64,000 nt of DNA from Methanoculleus frigidifontis. Its GTDB lineage: Archaea > Halobacteriota > Methanomicrobia > Methanomicrobiales > Methanoculleaceae. The DNA lies in contig NZ_VCYH01000007.1 in the NCBI RefSeq assembly GCF_030464345.1, forward strand, positions 1-64,000, given 5' to 3'. Position 1 is the stretch's first letter; each line of letters opens with the position of its first letter. Positions 34,630 to 42,906 of the stretch are shown here, one piece after another. The notes beneath the pieces are model-generated. The model had not been told where the DNA came from. It was given only the letters and a program-made list of their open reading frames with translations, and searched no databases. Both the position numbers and the translations under genes were made by a program.

Positions 34630-36370
34630 CACCACCACCCGCCGCGCAGGCCAGTATCATGATGAAGAGTTCCCCGAGCCGTTGCCGCTCCCCGGCGTCC
34701 GGAACCCTTCCGGCGTAGCAGACCCGCTCGTGCAGTTCGACGAACGCAGCCAGATCGGGGGCAAACTCCCTGGCATGGTAGTTCTTCAGAACTTCCCGCG
34801 GGGTCGCTGTCCGGAGGGCCGGAGCCTGCGTCACCGGCCCGAGCCGCTCGAGGAGGGCATGGTAGAGGAGCGCCACGCCCTCCCGCGGGTCGGCCGCCGA
34901 GAGCAGGGCATCTGCAACCGCCTGCAGGTCTTCGTCCGCGGGCATGCCCGTATCCTGCCTGCTCTCCGTCTCCGGCATCGCGCTCGTCTGGTGTCGCCAG
35001 GTGGTCTGCAGCGATTTTTCCGGATGCGGGACACTGTTCCTCGAGCGCCGGATATACCAGTTTCCACCGACGATCGACGTGATGCCGGCGAATGCGACTG
35101 CCAGAAGGGCTGCCGGCGATCCGAAACCAGGGATGAGGTTGATAGTGACAGGCTGGCTGCTCGACCCGTTCAGCGGGAAGCCCTCGCCCGAAAAGACTGC
35201 GGTGATGGTGTGGGTTCCGGAGGTGAGATTGATAGCATGCCGGTACCATCCGTCCGCTCCGGTTACGGTCTCTGTTCCGGTCCGTCCGTCGATGATAAAC
35301 GAGACGGGTGCATCCGCCACCGGTTCCCCATCTGCCGTGAGAATTCTTCCTGTGCAGGAGGCACCCGCTGTCTCGATGCCGGAAGACGGCGTGACTGCGA
35401 GCGTGACGCTGGTGTCCTCTGGAAGAACCGCAAACTGTGCAACCCCGGAGAGTGCTGGCCCCACCCCTGCGTAGACAAAGTGCGTGCCGCTTGCGATCTC
35501 TCTGACGGGGAGGAGGTAGCGGTAGGCACCGGACGAATCGGCCAGTGCGGTGCCGGCTGGCCGGCTGTCGAGGATGATCTCCACGGAGGCGTTTCCTTCT
35601 CCGGAAGTGTTCGACACCGTCCCTGCAATCGCGAGAGTGTCGTTGTAGGTAACCCGGCCGGGAACGACACCGATCGAGATTGTCGCTCCTGGAAGGGTGC
35701 CTGCGGCAGCGGCTAAACTCTGCTGCCCTGCTGCGACTGCGGCCGGGAGCGCCTCCAGAGCCCCCAGGCTCTGCCGGTATTCCGTGGTGTTCAGGCCGTA
35801 TGCCTCTCCGATGGCGGCGATCCGATCCTGTCTGCTTGTGACGGAGCTCACCCCTTCGGTGATCGTGCGGTTGAGCGCCTCCCCCTCATAGACGATGGAG
35901 CGTGTCCGGTTGGCATCCAGGCCGTGTTCGCGGATCTCGATCGAGCGTACCTCGTCAAAGCGTCCGGAATCATTGACAATCTCGTACAGGTCTCTGAGAC
36001 ACTGCTCGTTCTCCCGGGCGAATGTATCCGCATCGCTGCCTTCCAGGTCAAGGTCGACCACGACGTTCTGGAGGTGTTCGGCATGTTCGAGCGCTGCCCT
36101 GAGGTCCTCCTCTGCGCCGTCAAGGTCATGCGCTTTGATTCTGATGGTGATCTCTGCGGTATCCTGCAGGAGCCCGTCCATGAGCCCGAGAACCATGCCT
36201 GCGTCCGCCGGATCTGTGGCGGTCTCATACTGCAGATCCCGGTGGTAGAGTGTTTTGCTCTGGTTCTCCGCGCTGAAGAAGACCGGGGTGCTTGCAGCGT
36301 AGGTGAGCATCAGGATTGATGCGAGTGCGAGAACCGCAAGGACGAGGCTTGAAACGGAAGATCGCATCAT
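34622..36370 (-). CDS. Large Ig-repeat membrane protein with DUF4129-like C-terminus
   Basis: A 582-residue protein: signal/anchor helix (LVLAVLALASILMLTYAAST), a helical domain rich in Glu/Asp/Leu (about 50-220) that may be a coiled coil, two or more Ig-like domains (GVVPGRVTYNDTLAIAGTVS; VTLAVTPSSGIETAGASCTG; ADAPVSFIIDGRTGTETVTG), a second membrane helix (AALLAVAFAGITSIVGGNWY) and a cytoplasmic tail of about 130 residues that looks like the DUF4129 helical module (LLYHALLERLGPVTQAPALR, ELHERVCYAGRVPDAGERQR). It is the main candidate for the surface or client protein handled by the operon's MoxR ATPase. Confidence 0.7.
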   Translation of the reverse strand: MMRSSVSSLVLAVLALASILMLTYAASTPVFFSAENQSKTLYHRDLQYETATDPADAGMVLGLMDGLLQDTAEITIRIKAHDLDGAEEDLRAALEHAEHLQNVVVDLDLEGSDADTFARENEQCLRDLYEIVNDSGRFDEVRSIEIREHGLDANRTRSIVYEGEALNRTITEGVSSVTSRQDRIAAIGEAYGLNTTEYRQSLGALEALPAAVAAGQQSLAAAAGTLPGATISIGVVPGRVTYNDTLAIAGTVSNTSGEGNASVEIILDSRPAGTALADSSGAYRYLLPVREIASGTHFVYAGVGPALSGVAQFAVLPEDTSVTLAVTPSSGIETAGASCTGRILTADGEPVADAPVSFIIDGRTGTETVTGADGWYRHAINLTSGTHTITAVFSGEGFPLNGSSSQPVTINLIPGFGSPAALLAVAFAGITSIVGGNWYIRRSRNSVPHPEKSLQTTWRHQTSAMPETESRQDTGMPADEDLQAVADALLSAADPREGVALLYHALLERLGPVTQAPALRTATPREVLKNYHAREFAPDLAAFVELHERVCYAGRVPDAGERQRLGELFIMILACAAGGGDE

Positions 36371-36633
36371 TCTCCCAGGATCTCCAGCACCTTCAGGGCG
36401 ACGATGTACCCGAAGAGGATGACGCCGACGGCGACGGCGTACCTGAGATATGACTGATACTCAGGCCGCGAGAAAGCCGGGGTGGCGAGTTCAACGATCA
36501 CCAGGGTTCCGATGAGCCAGAGGACAAAGAAGATCTCACCACTCAGGTACTGGTTCAGGATCATAGCTCCGACTACCAGAAAGAGCCAGACGGTGAGCAC
36601 GAGGAGAGCGGCGTACTTTCTGCCAAGCCCCAT
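36367..36633 (-). CDS. Small membrane protein, first gene of the MoxR/DUF58 operon
   Basis: An 88-residue protein with three predicted helices (YAALLVLTVWLFLVVGAMIL, IFFVLWLIGTLVIVELATP, AVAVGVILFGYIVALKVLEI). No family recognised. ATG 36,633 is chosen because a strong TATA element lies 22 bp upstream, leaving almost no leader; the frame's longer extension has non-coding composition. Its stop overlaps the start of the Ig-repeat gene (ATGATG). Confidence 0.7.
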   Translation of the reverse strand: MGLGRKYAALLVLTVWLFLVVGAMILNQYLSGEIFFVLWLIGTLVIVELATPAFSRPEYQSYLRYAVAVGVILFGYIVALKVLEILGE

Positions 36634-36654
36634 TCGCGGGATTTTATTTTTAAT

Positions 36655-36666
36655 TTTATATATAAA
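36655..36666 (-). promoter_or_regulatory. TATA box of the MoxR/DUF58 operon
   Basis: TTTATATATAAA, palindromic, 22 bp upstream of the first ATG. All seven following genes overlap or nearly touch, so this is probably the promoter for 6.5 kb. Confidence 0.55.
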
Positions 36667-36787
36667 TGTATCGGGGTGGGCTGGCATGCCGGGAAACTGA
36701 AGACTAATGGTGATCCCCGTCAAAGATGTGTACCATGTCCGGGTCCGACCCGGCAGGCGCATGCGGCAGATGATGACAGTTACCCCC

Positions 36788-36840
36788 ACTGACATCCGGA
36801 TGATGATGCAGGGGCCTGATGCCGCACTGTTTGTGCTCGC
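36788..36840 (+). repeat. Dispersed repeat, copy A
   Basis: About 50 bp, beginning ACTGACATCCGGATGATG and continuing through TATGCCGCAC-like sequence, recur at 52,592-52,643 with few differences. Both copies lie at the outer edges of the glycan region. The rest of the 36,796-37,272 gap shows no gene; an AT-rich patch around 37,130-37,175 may hold a promoter. Confidence 0.5.
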
Positions 36841-37272
36841 CGTTGATGCTGGCCGGATCCGTTTTGCTCTTCTCCCTCGCTGCAGAGCGCCGGGCAGCAG
36901 CCGTCTCTTTCCAACGGCACCCGTCGATGGTCGGGCGCGCTTCCAGAGTATGGAATGAACGGAACATGCCGGAAGATGCGTGCGTCGAAGGCCGCGAATT
37001 TGCCTGCTGCGTGTGCCGTGCAGGCCTGTTTCTCTTGTGCGGGGCAGGAGGGAGCCGGGTTACGCCTTCCCGGGACGATCCTCCGGGGAGTATTACAATA
37101 ACGTTAGGCTTTGGGTCGGCCGGGGGGCATTTAAATTTTACTAGAAATATATTTATAGTAATATAATTATTGAGGGTCATCTCAGCCAGTATCCCCTTGG
37201 GCATCAATAGGAAAAACCGGAGCTCACCACACTGCCACGCGGATATGAGCGGACGTAGGGGGAGGAGGGTCC

Positions 37273-37680
37273 ATGCAATACGACAGTTCGTGTGCCTCTG
37301 CCACAACTGAAGCGGAGGGTGGTGAGTTTCGTGTCCGGGCAGCAGCACTGCCCGCTTCCCTGCCGGTCTACCGGTATGCGGGGAAGACTGCCGATCTGCC
37401 CCGGGATATCGGCACTTCTTCCGGTGAGGGTTTGTACCGGGATCATAGGATCGCTGTCGTCGTTCCCGCCTACAATGAGGAACCCCTCGTTGGAGAGACG
37501 CTCCGGACGATCCCGGAGTATGTGTCCCGTTTCTATGTCATCACCGACTGTTCAACGGATGGCACCGGCGACCGGATTGAGGTGCCTGTCCGAAGGGATC
37601 CCCGGATCGTTCACTTCCGCCATGACCGGAACAGCGGGGTCGGCGCCCGGATTTTGTTTACACTCCGGAGGCACGTATGA
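37273..37680 (+). pseudogene. Glycosyltransferase family 2, N-terminal fragment
   Basis: Residues about 58-130 are the start of a GT2 nucleotide-sugar domain: RIAVVVPAYNEEPLVGETLR, VITDCSTDGTGDRI and FRHDRNSGVGA. The match ends abruptly and the frame stops after ARILFTLRRHV, so the acceptor domain and membrane anchor (another 250 residues) are missing. The metal-binding DxD has not been reached. The stop overlaps the start of the next, complete GT2 gene (ATGA), so a deletion between two tandem GT2 genes is likely. Confidence 0.65.
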
Positions 37681-38774
37681 ACGCAGCCAGGATCGCCGCT
37701 CAGGAAGCCGATTCATTGGTGATTGTCACACCGACGATCGCATCCTCACGATCTTCTCACAAACCCGGGAGGGTCGTTTCCGAAAGAAAGCGATCCTGTC
37801 GAACCCTCGTTGCCATGCCCGCCTATAACGAGGAGAAGTACATTGCAAAGACAATCGTCGGCGCCCGAACGTATGCCGACAGAGTTCTTGTCGTCGACGA
37901 TGGCTCCACGGACGACACCGATGCCATCGCCCGGGCTCTGGGCGCTCTTGTCGTCCGCCACGAGACCAACAGAGGCTATGGCGGTGCTCTCCAGACGATC
38001 TTTGCTGCGGCACGTGCGTCAGGCGCCGAAGAGCTCGTCGTCATTGATTCCGACGGCCAGCATAACGCGGAGGACATCGGAAAGCTTCTCGCCGAGCTCC
38101 GGAAGGGCAACGACGTCGTCATTGGCTCCCGATTCCTCGACGGCAACGACGGCGGGATCCCCGCCTACCGGAAGGTCGGGATGAAGGTGCTTGATAAGGC
38201 CACCACGATGGCCGGCACCAGGCTTGCGGTCTCCGATTCCCAGAGCGGTTTTCGGGCATACGGGAAGAGGGCAATTGATGCCATCCATCTCAGTGGCGAG
38301 GGTATGTCTGCCGGCTCTGAGATCCTGATCCAGATCAGCGATCACCATCTGCAGGTTGCCGAGGTGCCGGTCAGGGTGCGCTACGATATCGAGGATACCT
38401 CCTCGCAGCATCCCGTGTCGCATGGAGTCGGAGTGCTGATAAACATTGTGAAGCTCGTCAGCTGCCGGAGGCCGCTGTTCTTCTTTGGGATCCCGGGATT
38501 CCTTCTGTTTGCATTTGGGGTAGGGTTGGAGATCTATGCATTCTCAGAGCATTACAGGATTAACCAGTTCCATTATATTCTGTTCACCGGAGGGATGTCC
38601 GCACTCGTACTTGGCCTTCTGCTCATTACCGCTGGGATGATTCTCTTCGCTCTCATTGAAGTACTAAGAGGTCAGGACACTCAGATGGCGCGTACTCCGA
38701 CATCAATAACTGTGAAGGCTCCCCCGTCTTCAGTTCCAGCACCGCCAGAGGAGTCGGGAGATGAAATGCGATGA
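37677..38774 (+). CDS. Glycosyltransferase family 2, dolichyl-phosphate sugar synthase-like
   Basis: A 365-residue protein. From about residue 42 it is a GT2 enzyme: RTLVAMPAYNEEKYIAKTIV, VLVVDDGSTDDTD, the DxD in VVIDSDGQHNAEDIGKLLAE, and SRFLDGNDGGIPAYRKVGMK, followed by two C-terminal membrane helices (FFFGIPGFLLFAFGVGLEIY and ALVLGLLLITAGMILFALIE). Such proteins load a sugar onto dolichyl phosphate or initiate glycan synthesis. The first 41 residues have no counterpart in the family and probably come from the neighbouring truncated gene; the ancestral start may have been lost. Last GC-rich gene before the AT-rich island. Confidence 0.8.
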   Translation: MNAARIAAQEADSLVIVTPTIASSRSSHKPGRVVSERKRSCRTLVAMPAYNEEKYIAKTIVGARTYADRVLVVDDGSTDDTDAIARALGALVVRHETNRGYGGALQTIFAAARASGAEELVVIDSDGQHNAEDIGKLLAELRKGNDVVIGSRFLDGNDGGIPAYRKVGMKVLDKATTMAGTRLAVSDSQSGFRAYGKRAIDAIHLSGEGMSAGSEILIQISDHHLQVAEVPVRVRYDIEDTSSQHPVSHGVGVLINIVKLVSCRRPLFFFGIPGFLLFAFGVGLEIYAFSEHYRINQFHYILFTGGMSALVLGLLLITAGMILFALIEVLRGQDTQMARTPTSITVKAPPSSVPAPPEESGDEMR

Positions 38775-38971
38775 GCAAAAGGTACATGAATTTGAACGTG
38801 ATTGCAATTGTTCCTTGAGACAAGGATCAAGAGATTCTCAAAATCTCTTTGATAATATACCGTCCAGCATTGAATTAATGACGTTCTAATTTCACCTTCC
38901 CCTTAAGCTCACTAAAAAGTAAGACCAACAAGATGAACTTGCATCCGAAACGCCTAACGAGGAAGATAAAA

Positions 38972-40147
38972 ATGAATGAAACAGCAAATATATTTGTCAC
39001 AGATGCACAAATGCGGAGTTCCTTGGCAGTAATTCGTTCATTGGGAAAACGGGGATTTAAAGTTACTGCTGGTGAGGAAACCCGTTTTGCAACAGGTTTT
39101 TTTTCAAAGTACTGTAATAACCATGTGGTATATCCGCCTCCCCTCAAACAGAAAAAAGATTTTATTGAATATTTGATTGCAACACTACAAAAAAACACCT
39201 GTGACCTTCTTATCCCAGTAGCAAATCCTACCCTTGAACCAATTATTGAAAATGAGAAGGAACTATCTCAATATGTCAATATTGCCCTTCCACCACGCGA
39301 AACTTTCATGAAGGGCTACGATAAGCAAACCACTCTGAAAATCGCATTAGGAAATAGCATCCCATGTCCGAAAACACATTTTATTGAGCACTTGGATGAC
39401 ATATATAATATTGAGGATTTGCTGGAATACCCTCAAACAATAAAGCCAACAATAAGCTTTGGCAGCAGGGGGTTTGATACTTGCAATTCTTTTGACCAAC
39501 TGATTGAAAAAGCCGAAAGATCACTTTCTAATTACAATACAATATTACTTCAGGAATATATTCCTAATGGTGGCGAATTTGGGGTCTACACACTGTTTAA
39601 CTCCTGTTCCAGACCCTGTGCATTAACAGTTCAAAAGCGATTGAGATCATATCCTATCTCAGGCGGTCCAAGTACTCTTAGAGAAACGTTCCATACAGAA
39701 ACATCTGAAATTGCTGTAAATGCTGCCTTTAGGTTGTTGAATGCGATGAAATGGGTTGGAGTTGCGATGGTTGAATTTCGAATAGACTCAAGAGATGGCA
39801 TTCCAAAGTTAATGGAGGTGAATCCTCGTTTCTGGGGTTCACTGGCGCTATCTATTCAAGCAGGAGTAGATTTCCCTTATCTCTTATATAAACAATTCAT
39901 TGATGGGGATGTCAAACCTGTTCTAGATTACAAAGATGGGGTAAAATGCAGATGGCTGCTTCCAGGAGATATTTTGTGGTTTTGCAGCGCTCCAAATAAA
40001 CTACGTAATCTACCAAAGTTACTAGACTTCAGAATAAAAGATGATATCGTCTCATTCACAGATCCAATGCCTACATTTGGATTTTTTACAGCTGTTGCCA
40101 GGTACTTATTTGACCTAGATATGTGGAAGTTTATTTTTAGGAGATAA
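38972..40147 (+). CDS. ATP-grasp ligase of the carbamoyl-phosphate synthase-like class
   Basis: A 391-residue protein: an N-terminal pre-ATP-grasp part (ANIFVTDAQMRSSLAVIRSL), then the ATP-grasp core with PQTIKPTISFGSRGFDTC, LLQEYIPNGGEFGVYTLFNS and the metal-binding ending GIPKLMEVNPRFWGSLALSI. Such ligases join a carboxylate to an amine or hydroxyl; in polysaccharide clusters they are believed to decorate sugars with amino acids or similar groups. ATG 38,972 follows a GAGGAAGA site; the frame extends 13 codons upstream. First gene of the AT-rich island, three bases before the deacetylase. Confidence 0.82.
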   Translation: MNETANIFVTDAQMRSSLAVIRSLGKRGFKVTAGEETRFATGFFSKYCNNHVVYPPPLKQKKDFIEYLIATLQKNTCDLLIPVANPTLEPIIENEKELSQYVNIALPPRETFMKGYDKQTTLKIALGNSIPCPKTHFIEHLDDIYNIEDLLEYPQTIKPTISFGSRGFDTCNSFDQLIEKAERSLSNYNTILLQEYIPNGGEFGVYTLFNSCSRPCALTVQKRLRSYPISGGPSTLRETFHTETSEIAVNAAFRLLNAMKWVGVAMVEFRIDSRDGIPKLMEVNPRFWGSLALSIQAGVDFPYLLYKQFIDGDVKPVLDYKDGVKCRWLLPGDILWFCSAPNKLRNLPKLLDFRIKDDIVSFTDPMPTFGFFTAVARYLFDLDMWKFIFRR

Positions 40148-40150
40148 AAT

Positions 40151-40975
40151 ATGATAAATGGACTGAGTATTGACTTGGAGTACTGGTGGAGCATAGAACT
40201 TCTCAAAAATTGCATTCCAAAGAAAAAAGACGATTTAATCACTGAATCTGTAGATCCATTACTTAAGTTACTCGATGCATATGATGTGAGCGCTACCTTC
40301 TTTGTCTTGGGAATGGTTGCCGAAAAGTATCCGGAGCTTATTTATAATATTCATACACGAGGACATGAAATTGGTTGTCATGGGTATTCTCATAAGACGT
40401 TAGTTGATCTAGGTGAGATGGGTTTTGAAGAGGATCTCAAAAGAGCTATGATGTATTTAGGCAAATATCACCCTATAGGGTATAGAGCTCCATCATTCTC
40501 TTTGAATAATGATACTCTATGGGCCTTGGAAATTCTAAGAGATCAGGGCTTTCTGTATGATTCAAGTGTTTTCCCAATAAAGACATCATTATATGGCGTT
40601 CCTGAAGCTCCCGTCCACATCTACAGACCTTGTAAGACCAATATTGCTCTGCACGATCCCGAGGGTCCAATAATTGAGTTTCCGCTAACTGTACTTAATA
40701 TGGGTAAAAATATTCCAATTGCTGGAGGATTTTATATTCGTGCACTTCCAGAAATGTTTTTGAAATGGGGTATCCGTAGCGTAAATAAAGAGAAAAGACC
40801 CGCCATAATATATGTCCATCCTTGGGAAACATATCAAGAGACACCAAGAGTCCGGATGTTACCTCCTAGATATATTGTAACATACTATGGAATTGCTTCC
40901 GCTCTGAAAAAGCTAGAAGGGATATTGAAAGAGTTCAATTTTAAGCCAATGCGGGAGATTTTGCATGATCTATGA
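40151..40975 (+). CDS. Polysaccharide deacetylase (NodB-type, CE4)
   Basis: A 274-residue enzyme that should remove acetyl groups from N-acetyl sugars. The CE4 metal site is present: the Asp in GLSIDLEYWW and SATFFVLG, the HxxxH pair in GHEIGCHGYSHKTL (His-Gly-Tyr-Ser-His), and IGYRAPSFSLNN as motif 3. The C-terminal part has VHPWETYQETPRVR, typical of the group with DUF3473. AT-rich, and overlaps the PHP gene by 11 bp. Confidence 0.87.
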   Translation: MINGLSIDLEYWWSIELLKNCIPKKKDDLITESVDPLLKLLDAYDVSATFFVLGMVAEKYPELIYNIHTRGHEIGCHGYSHKTLVDLGEMGFEEDLKRAMMYLGKYHPIGYRAPSFSLNNDTLWALEILRDQGFLYDSSVFPIKTSLYGVPEAPVHIYRPCKTNIALHDPEGPIIEFPLTVLNMGKNIPIAGGFYIRALPEMFLKWGIRSVNKEKRPAIIYVHPWETYQETPRVRMLPPRYIVTYYGIASALKKLEGILKEFNFKPMREILHDL

Positions 40976-41576
40976 TTTACACATCTACTCAAAATATTTT
41001 CAAGACTCATTATTGTCGCCAGAAATCATCAAAACTGCGAAAAGAAAAAACATGGATGGCATTGCCATAACCGATCATAATGTTATAAAGGGCGTCTTTG
41101 CCACCCCCAAACTATACCGAAACAGAGACATTGAGGTAATTGTCGGGGCTGAGGTTAAGGTCGAGTATGATGACGTAACAGGGTTATTCTTAAATGAGGA
41201 GGGCAAAACACGAACGTCTGCAGAGGTGACCACTGAAAGTCATGATCCGGGGGAATACGCATCCTTGCTCATCCATCCTGCCGCTTTGTTTTCCCTAATA
41301 AGTCGATCAAGTGTGTGGATCTCATTGAATATTTTAATGCCCGAGAAACTGCAGAAAAAAAATCCGACAAGCCCATGCTTTTGCACAAACATTTCAAAAA
41401 TGATGATTGCTGGAGGTAACTCTTATTTATCGTTTGAAATTGGGCGGGGGAGAGCTTACATTACGGAATCGGGCATTGAAAGTGCATTAAAGGATGGTAT
41501 GACATCTGGTGATCAAGTAATGAGAAGGTGCTACAAAGTTAAATTAAGTCCTTTAAATCTCGGAGAGAACCTATGA
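40965..41576 (+). pseudogene. PHP-domain phosphoesterase with two compensating frameshifts
   Basis: The open frame encodes a PHP start (YDLHIYSKYFQDSLLSPEII, then GIAITDHNVIKGVF, VIVGAEVKVEYDDVTGLFLN) and end (MMIAGGNSYLSFEIGRGRAY), but the middle is out of frame. In another frame, 41,250-41,395 reads HPSCRFVFPNKSIK then VDLIEYFNARETAEKKSDKP, which is exactly the missing PHP core. So a frame change near 41,250 and a second near 41,395 restore the reading frame. The middle histidine and Asn residues of the metal site are thereby lost. It is probably inactive. The gene overlaps its neighbours (11 bp and ATGA), which shows an intact ancestor in the operon. Confidence 0.8.
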
Positions 41577-42748
41577 AAATTGTATATGTACTGCCAGTGA
41601 GCTGGGGTGGAATTGTACACTATACTGCAGAATTAGCAAACGCAATGGCAAAAATTGAGGATGTTGTAGTAATTAAAGCGCAGGATGAGAATGATAACCT
41701 ATTCTCGAGCGATGTTCAAGTGTACAACCTATTTAAACCGTTTAATTTTGATCGGACATCCAGCCGATCGTTAGTGTCCCTGTTATCATATAAAAACATG
41801 CGTGCGTTATTATCATATAAGAAGTTACGTTGCATCAAATCTGTCAACCCAGACATCGTACACTTTACAATTCCATCCCCACAAGTCTCATTCTTTTCTC
41901 ACCTCTATAAACTGGACAAGAATTATAATATCGTATGTACTGTGCATGGGGTCTTTAGATCACTTAGAGATGCTCAATTTAATAACTTTAATCTCAGTAT
42001 GGGCTTTATTGACTCATTAAATGAGGTGGCAAATAGGTTTGTTAAATTTAGAGAATTAATTGTCCACACAGAAGATAATAAGAAAGGCTTGATCGCGAAG
42101 GGCATCATTGAAGATCAGATAGCAATAATACCTCATGGATCATTTTCGCTATTTAACAGACTCAATGACGATAATCCTGATGAGAGTACTGATTATCGGT
42201 CAGAAGAGGTGATTCTCTTTTTTGGTTATATACTTAATAACAAAGGTGTAGATGTTTTGATTAAGTCGATCCCGCATATAAACAGAGAAATTCCAAACCT
42301 CAAAGTGGTCATTGCTGGAGAAGGAGATCTCTCTGAGTATAGAAAGAATATTGTTGATGAGTCAAAATTTGAAATTCATAATGAATATATACCTAATGAG
42401 ATGGTCGGCAGCCTCTTTCAACGCGCAAAGGTGGTTGTATTACCATATATCCGTCACCAGGGGCATAGTGGCGTTGTAAATGTCGCATTTGCCTTTGGAA
42501 AACCAGTTGTTGCAACAAATTTAGGAGATTTTCCAAATCTGGTACAAGATGGGAAGGAAGGCTTAATAATACCCCCTGAAGATGAGATTGCACTTGCTAA
42601 TGGAGTGATCAGAATCTTACGCAACGAAGACTTGAGGCAAAGCATGTCGCAAAATGCTCTTAAGAAAGCGAGGCAGCATTCTTGGAATCGGATTGCTGAG
42701 AGGCACGTTACAGTATACGAAAAAGTAATTGAAAGGCAGAGGGAATAA
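41573..42748 (+). CDS. Glycosyltransferase family 4
   Basis: A 391-residue GT-B enzyme: an N-terminal acceptor domain starting KIVYVLPVSWGGIVHYTAEL, with a central VHTEDNKKGLIAKGIIEDQI, and a C-terminal sugar-nucleotide domain with ILFFGYILNNKGVDVLIKSI, FGKPVVATNLGDFPNLVQDG and the conserved E in KEGLIIPPEDEIALA. It adds a hexose to a growing glycan on the cytoplasmic side. AT-rich; first ATG overlaps the PHP stop. Confidence 0.85.
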   Translation: MKIVYVLPVSWGGIVHYTAELANAMAKIEDVVVIKAQDENDNLFSSDVQVYNLFKPFNFDRTSSRSLVSLLSYKNMRALLSYKKLRCIKSVNPDIVHFTIPSPQVSFFSHLYKLDKNYNIVCTVHGVFRSLRDAQFNNFNLSMGFIDSLNEVANRFVKFRELIVHTEDNKKGLIAKGIIEDQIAIIPHGSFSLFNRLNDDNPDESTDYRSEEVILFFGYILNNKGVDVLIKSIPHINREIPNLKVVIAGEGDLSEYRKNIVDESKFEIHNEYIPNEMVGSLFQRAKVVVLPYIRHQGHSGVVNVAFAFGKPVVATNLGDFPNLVQDGKEGLIIPPEDEIALANGVIRILRNEDLRQSMSQNALKKARQHSWNRIAERHVTVYEKVIERQRE

Positions 42749-42752
42749 ATCA

Positions 42753-42905
42753 ATGAAAAGAGGTCTGCTTGTCATAGCAGAATTGATTGATCCAGATCTC
42801 AGAATTACGATGGAAAAGAATGTAAAAAAGAAATCAGAGGGACTGTCTTGGGACAGAATTGCTGAAGATTACATTGCGGCATATAATACTGTTTTAGGAA
42901 GATAA
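42753..42905 (+). pseudogene. Glycosyltransferase family 4, C-terminal remnant
   Basis: A 50-residue frame, MKRGLLVIAELIDPDLRITM ... KKKSEGLSWDRIAEDYIAAY, that reads like the last helix of a family 4 glycosyltransferase (the part after the final sugar-nucleotide site). Everything before it is missing. It lies between two intact family 4 genes, so it is likely left by a deletion. A real small protein cannot be ruled out. Confidence 0.55.
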
Positions 42906-42906
42906 T

